A stretch of 27,145 nt of DNA, taken from contig BJOX01000164.1 in the NCBI GenBank assembly GCA_009731375.1, positions 294,137-321,281 on the forward strand. The letters run 5' to 3'. The DNA is from Paulinella micropora. Lineage: Eukaryota > Cercozoa > Imbricatea > Euglyphida. Both the position numbers and the translations under genes were made by a program. The notes below the pieces were generated by a model. It was not told where the DNA came from. It saw nothing but the letters and a program-made list of their open reading frames with translations, and searched no databases. Shown here piece after piece: positions 24,614-27,145 of this stretch (positions are counted from its first letter, which is position 1; every line of letters starts with the position of its first letter).

Positions 24614-25258
24614 TTAAAGCCTCGTTCCGCCCGTCGGCATTTCAACAGATTTCAAAACAAACCTAAACCTATCCATATTAGTTCCCTTTTCGTCTGTATA
24701 AAGGCTTTCGTTGCTTTGAAATATTGCCGACAATCTTTCCAAAACATCGCTGACAGAAATCTCGTTAATCCTTTTCAACTTTGTAGATACTGCTCCATAG
24801 TAATCTACAAACTTGATGCTTACACTAACCATACTTCCCTGTTTCTGTCTTTTGATAAAGTCGTTCAGGATTATCTCAATAAATTTTACTACATCTTCCA
24901 TACTGAATGAAGTAAAGTTGCCTCTAATCCTAACCCAATACTGGCTTTCATTAATACCCAGCACGTGCTTCTTTCTATCTACGTGTTTGATTTCGTAGTT
25001 AGCATACCGCATTAGGTCTTTCACCCTTTCTTTTCTTTCTCTCACTTTTGCTTCAAACTGTGGAGGTAATGGTGGTGCTACTGGAATACCTTGTTTCCGT
25101 TCCTCAAAATAAACAGCACCTCTTACTTGGTTCAAGTAATTTTGGGCCGTTGTTGTATCCACCTTATACTTTCTTGTCTTAGGTATTATATACAGCACAT
25201 CTTGACCCCTGACCCTTTTGATTTCATAATTAATTTTTTGTTCCCTAAATTTGTCCAA
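24614..25258 (-). CDS. Unknown 214-aa protein upstream of pPolB; start codon uncertain
   Basis: The long frame begins at a TTG (25258) and has no early ATG. An in-frame ATG at 25294 lies 12 codons upstream but is separated by a TAG at 25267-25265. The protein is mixed alpha/beta and Lys/Arg-rich, with KVRERKERVKDLMRYANYEI, IRGNFTSFSMEDVVKFIEII and MVSVSIKFVDYYGAV, and ends MPTGGTRL. No family is recognised. The place directly upstream of pPolB on the same strand would suit a replication partner, for example a priming or DNA-binding protein, but nothing in the sequence proves this. Possible explanations for the start are non-AUG initiation, a nonsense mutation near the N-terminus, or a sequencing error. 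Confidence 0.6.
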   Translation of the reverse strand: MDKFREQKINYEIKRVRGQDVLYIIPKTRKYKVDTTTAQNYLNQVRGAVYFEERKQGIPVAPPLPPQFEAKVRERKERVKDLMRYANYEIKHVDRKKHVLGINESQYWVRIRGNFTSFSMEDVVKFIEIILNDFIKRQKQGSMVSVSIKFVDYYGAVSTKLKRINEISVSDVLERLSAIFQSNESLYTDEKGTNMDRFRFVLKSVEMPTGGTRL

Positions 25259-25292
25259 CCTATACTAAATACCGTTGTAAGTGTGTGTCTCC

Positions 25293-25336
25293 ATAGATTT
25301 TCTTTGAGAAAATCGGTTTGTTTGTTCAAACAAACT
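25293..25336 (-). repeat. Palindromic mini-repeat type B, copy 2, abutting an ATG
   Basis: On the minus strand AAGTTTGTTTGAACAAACAA followed by ACCGATTTTCTCAAAGAAAA and TCTAT. It is nearly identical to 20977-21019, and the next base makes the terminal AT into an ATG (25294). Confidence 0.9.
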
Positions 25337-25384
25337 TGTGTATATATTGGTTGATAAATTTTTTTTGGAAATTAAATAATTATC

Positions 25385-25510
25385 TCAATTGTCTGCCCCC
25401 GCCGTGGTCTGCCGTGTGCTCTCCGTGCCTATATATACGGGGGCCCCTATGTTTAGATGGAAATTAGGGCGGGGCGGGCGGGGCTGGCTGGGGCGGGCGG
25501 GGCGGGCGGT
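25385..25510 (-). promoter_or_regulatory. Duplicated TATA module plus GC-rich minisatellite, copy 1
   Basis: The block holds (minus strand) the CCCCGCCC-type minisatellite, ...TAATTTCCATCTAAAC..., CCCCCGTATATATAGGCACG and GGCGGGGGCAGACAATTG. Its counterpart at 25858-25935 has CCCCTATATATAGGACAC and GCGGGCGGACAATGG. Copy 2 therefore places its ATG where copy 1 has ATTG. The minisatellite (GGGCGGGGCGGGCGGGGCTGG...) overlaps the 3' end of the zinc-finger gene. Confidence 0.65.
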
Positions 25511-25854
25511 GCGGTCTGGGCTTCTCTTTCTCTTTTTTCTCTTTTCAACCATTCTATTACACCTTCACCTTTTTTTGCTGATTTAGAGTTAAGATTTTTC
25601 CAAAGCCCAGAATAGATTTCATCGCTAGTAATAATAAATGTTTCAATACCTGATTTTTTAAAATCTTCTACCATTTTTTCCTCTTTTTGCTTTTCATCAT
25701 TTTTTCGTTTATTAACATCAATGATATTCTTTTGAATATATTCTTTTTCCCATTCAATAAAGTCTTTGTGTTTTTTTGTTTGTAAATGTCTTCGTATTCC
25801 AGAGACATTAATTATGGAACCGCAATCGCATTCAAATTTTGTAGTCTCTGCCAT
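25453..25854 (-). CDS. Short zinc-finger protein 1
   Basis: The 133-aa protein begins with the finger C9-x-C11-x11-H23-x5-H29. A Lys/Glu helical region (35-75), a short mixed segment (FIITSDEIYSGLWKNL) and another charged helix follow. The tail is Pro/Ala-rich (APPAPPAPASPA) and encoded by the GC-rich minisatellite, so its length probably varies between copies. The ATG lies after CCCTATATATAGG and GCGGGCGGACA. The inferred role is a small DNA/RNA-binding regulator. The same finger occurs in the GIY-YIG protein and in the next gene. Confidence 0.65.
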   Translation of the reverse strand: MAETTKFECDCGSIINVSGIRRHLQTKKHKDFIEWEKEYIQKNIIDVNKRKNDEKQKEEKMVEDFKKSGIETFIITSDEIYSGLWKNLNSKSAKKGEGVIEWLKREKREREAQTAPPAPPAPASPARPALISI

Positions 25855-25857
25855 TGT

Positions 25858-25935
25858 CCGCCCGCTTGTGTCCTATATATAGGGGGCTCGCCTGTGTATA
25901 GATGATAATTAGGGCAGGGCGGGCGGGGCTGGCGA
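25858..25935 (-). promoter_or_regulatory. TATA module plus GC-rich minisatellite, copy 2
   Basis: CCCCTATATATAGG lies about 30 nt before the ATG of zinc-finger protein 1. The adjoining GC-rich GCCAGCCCCGCCCGCCCTGC codes for the tail of zinc-finger protein 2. It matches the block around 25428-25490. Confidence 0.65.
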
Positions 25936-26247
25936 AGCTGTGTGAATTTTTGATTTCATATGTCTTGCTTTGCTACTTCTATTTATTTCAGCTCCGCATT
26001 CACACTTGAAAGGAGTCTTCTTCCAATTCCTTTTCTTTTCTTTTTTGATTTCTTTTGTTTCCTTATCATAATTAACTTTCCATTCATCATACTTTGGTTT
26101 TACTTTTTCATCGTAGTATTTTTTCGCTTCTTCCATCGCTTGTTCTTGGTTTCTTCGTTTTCCAATACTAAAACTCTTACACATTGTTTGATTTCCTTCT
26201 CTCCATTGAATTTTTACCATCGGTCTCTTTTCATTATTCTTTAACAT
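25909..26247 (-). CDS. Short zinc-finger protein 2 with AP2/arm-like N-terminus, possibly 5'-truncated
   Basis: From the ATG at 26247 this gives 112 aa. Residues 8-45 (RPMVKIQWREGNQTMCKSFS... then A(M)EEAKKYYDEKV) follow the three-strand-plus-helix pattern of AP2 or phage-integrase arm-type DNA-binding domains. A charged helix leads to finger C82-x-C84-x11-H96-x5-H102 and a Pro/Ala tail. The frame stays open upstream, with plausible coding sequence (EIRSTIRRFTISKGC) as far as the (CA)n junction near 26335. The real start may therefore have been lost at the element's right edge. Confidence 0.55.
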   Translation of the reverse strand: MLKNNEKRPMVKIQWREGNQTMCKSFSIGKRRNQEQAMEEAKKYYDEKVKPKYDEWKVNYDKETKEIKKEKKRNWKKTPFKCECGAEINRSSKARHMKSKIHTASPAPPALP

Positions 26248-26334
26248 AATACATCCTTTTGAAATTGTAAATCTACGGATTGTGCTTCTGATTTCTCTTT
26301 CAAACGTATTTATTTCTCTTTGCAACAGTACTAT

Positions 26335-26655
26335 TATGTGTGTCAGTCTGTGTGTGTATATATTCTTACCTATGTAAGTATGGACACACACACAAATACC
26401 AACACACACACACATACATACTCATGCCCACACCAACAGACACACACACACACACACACTCATGCCCACACCAACACATAAACAAACATAATACACACAC
26501 ACGTACACACACAATATAAATGCATGCATGCACAATACATACATACTGTCACACATATTACATACATGTTACATACATACATATACACAAAAACAAACAC
26601 AACACCAACACACACACACACACACACACACTCATGCCCGCAACACACTCATGCC

Positions 26656-26686
<31 letters not shown>

Positions 26687-26843
26687 AGAATATACATACA
26701 CAATATAAATACATGCATGCACAATTCATACATACACATACACACATAGTACATACATATGTTACATAAATACACATACACACAAACACAAACAAACACA
26801 ACACCAACACACCATCACACACACATCCACCCACCGACCCACC

Positions 26844-26889
<46 letters not shown>

Positions 26890-27024
26890 AACACAAACAC
26901 ACACACACACACAAATCCAACACACACACACACACACACACATCATCTCACATCATGCCCACCAACACACACACACATCATCTCACATCATGCCCACACC
27001 AATACACACACACATGCCCAAACC

Positions 27025-27062
<38 letters not shown>

Positions 27063-27145
27063 CGCTCACACACACAACCACGCTCACACACACAAACACC
27101 ACCACACGCACTCACACCCCCCCCCCCCCCCCCCCCCCCCCCCCC
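26335..27145. repeat. Long (CA)n/(CATA)n microsatellite ending in poly(C)
   Basis: About 800 bp consists of CA repeats with interspersed CTCATGCCCACACCAACA blocks and ACATACAT segments. It contains internal tandem copies, for example CATCATCTCACATCATGCCC near 26941 and 26977, and a terminal C homopolymer (27115-27145). All open frames here are repeat artefacts. Poly(C) at the very end probably reflects an assembly limit. Confidence 0.95.

Larger units (their letters stand above)
5165..26335. mobile_element. Polinton/Maverick-type endogenous dsDNA virus
   Basis: About 21 kb contains the defining Polinton set: retrovirus-like integrase, protein-primed DNA polymerase B, FtsK/A32-like packaging ATPase, adenovirus-type cysteine protease, penton-like minor capsid protein and double-jelly-roll major capsid protein. 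Accessory genes are a fibre, a lipase, a GIY-YIG nuclease and zinc-finger proteins. Gene density, AT-richness and absence of introns contrast with the flanks. The left edge is set between about 5100 and 5225, where composition changes and the first viral-type hairpin (5226) appears. The right edge is where (CA)n begins. No terminal inverted repeat or 6-bp target duplication was found by eye, so both ends are approximate and one or both may be truncated or misassembled. Confidence 0.9.

Noticed and set aside
5100-26400. Terminal inverted repeats for the element
   Set aside because: The sequence at 5100-5250 was compared by eye with the reverse complement of 26250-26420 and no convincing match was seen. 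An alignment tool would be decisive.
26460-26939. Cys/Val- and Thr/His-rich frames in the right flank
   Set aside because: They are products of the (CA)n microsatellite.

Overview
The window is best read as a scaffold from a metazoan genome that carries one large endogenous DNA virus of the Polinton/Maverick type (about 5.17-26.33 kb). The animal assignment rests on the left flank. It holds intron-split exons with clear GT/AG splice sites, including one encoding a Roc/Ras-like P-loop GTPase domain of the kind abundant in sponges, cnidarians and other invertebrates. It also holds long (CA)n microsatellites and several tandem duplications. The species cannot be named from this sequence. Four assembly gaps (1633-1642, 3813-4137, 18521-18530, 22460-22594) show this is a draft scaffold.

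Left flank (1 to about 5165): tandem repeats, one unidentified exon (808-943, minus), three exons of a minus-strand GTPase-like gene (3417-3295, 2567-2445, 2126-1643), then low-complexity DNA around a gap. The right flank (about 26335 to the end) is almost pure (CA)n microsatellite ending in poly(C).

Viral element, left to right: a GIY-YIG endonuclease with a small zinc finger (+); a retrovirus-like DDE/D integrase and an acidic/basic coiled-coil protein (-); a 1301-aa phage-like fibre with a C-terminal S74 intramolecular chaperone (+); a two-helix membrane protein (+) overlapping a secreted Cys-rich protein (-); a 120-aa protein; the A32/FtsK-like packaging ATPase; a small basic core-like protein; a 663-aa protein ending in an adenovirus/Ulp1-type cysteine protease; the penton-like minor capsid protein; the double-jelly-roll major capsid protein; an unknown 417-aa likely virion protein (all +); an ExoX C-terminal-like small protein (-); a class-3 lipase (+); protein-primed family B DNA polymerase (-); an unknown protein with an unclear start (-); and two short zinc-finger proteins (-). 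Integrase, pPolB, ATPase, protease, penton and MCP together are the defining Polinton core set. The genes are mostly intact, which suggests a recent insertion or a virus still able to produce particles.

Features beyond the core set: (1) a recurrent Q-x-G-G motif in the basic core protein, MCP and lipase, with a related GG site in the penton protein, which looks like a maturation-protease site set; (2) two families of mobile palindromic mini-repeats, one copy lying in frame inside the polymerase gene and two copies abutting start codons; (3) three hairpins with an identical 7-bp stem, two of them exactly at gene 3' ends; (4) a shared C-x-C-x11-H-x5-H finger in three accessory genes; (5) a phage-style self-chaperoned fibre in a eukaryotic virus. 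No terminal inverted repeats could be found by eye, and the right end may be truncated.
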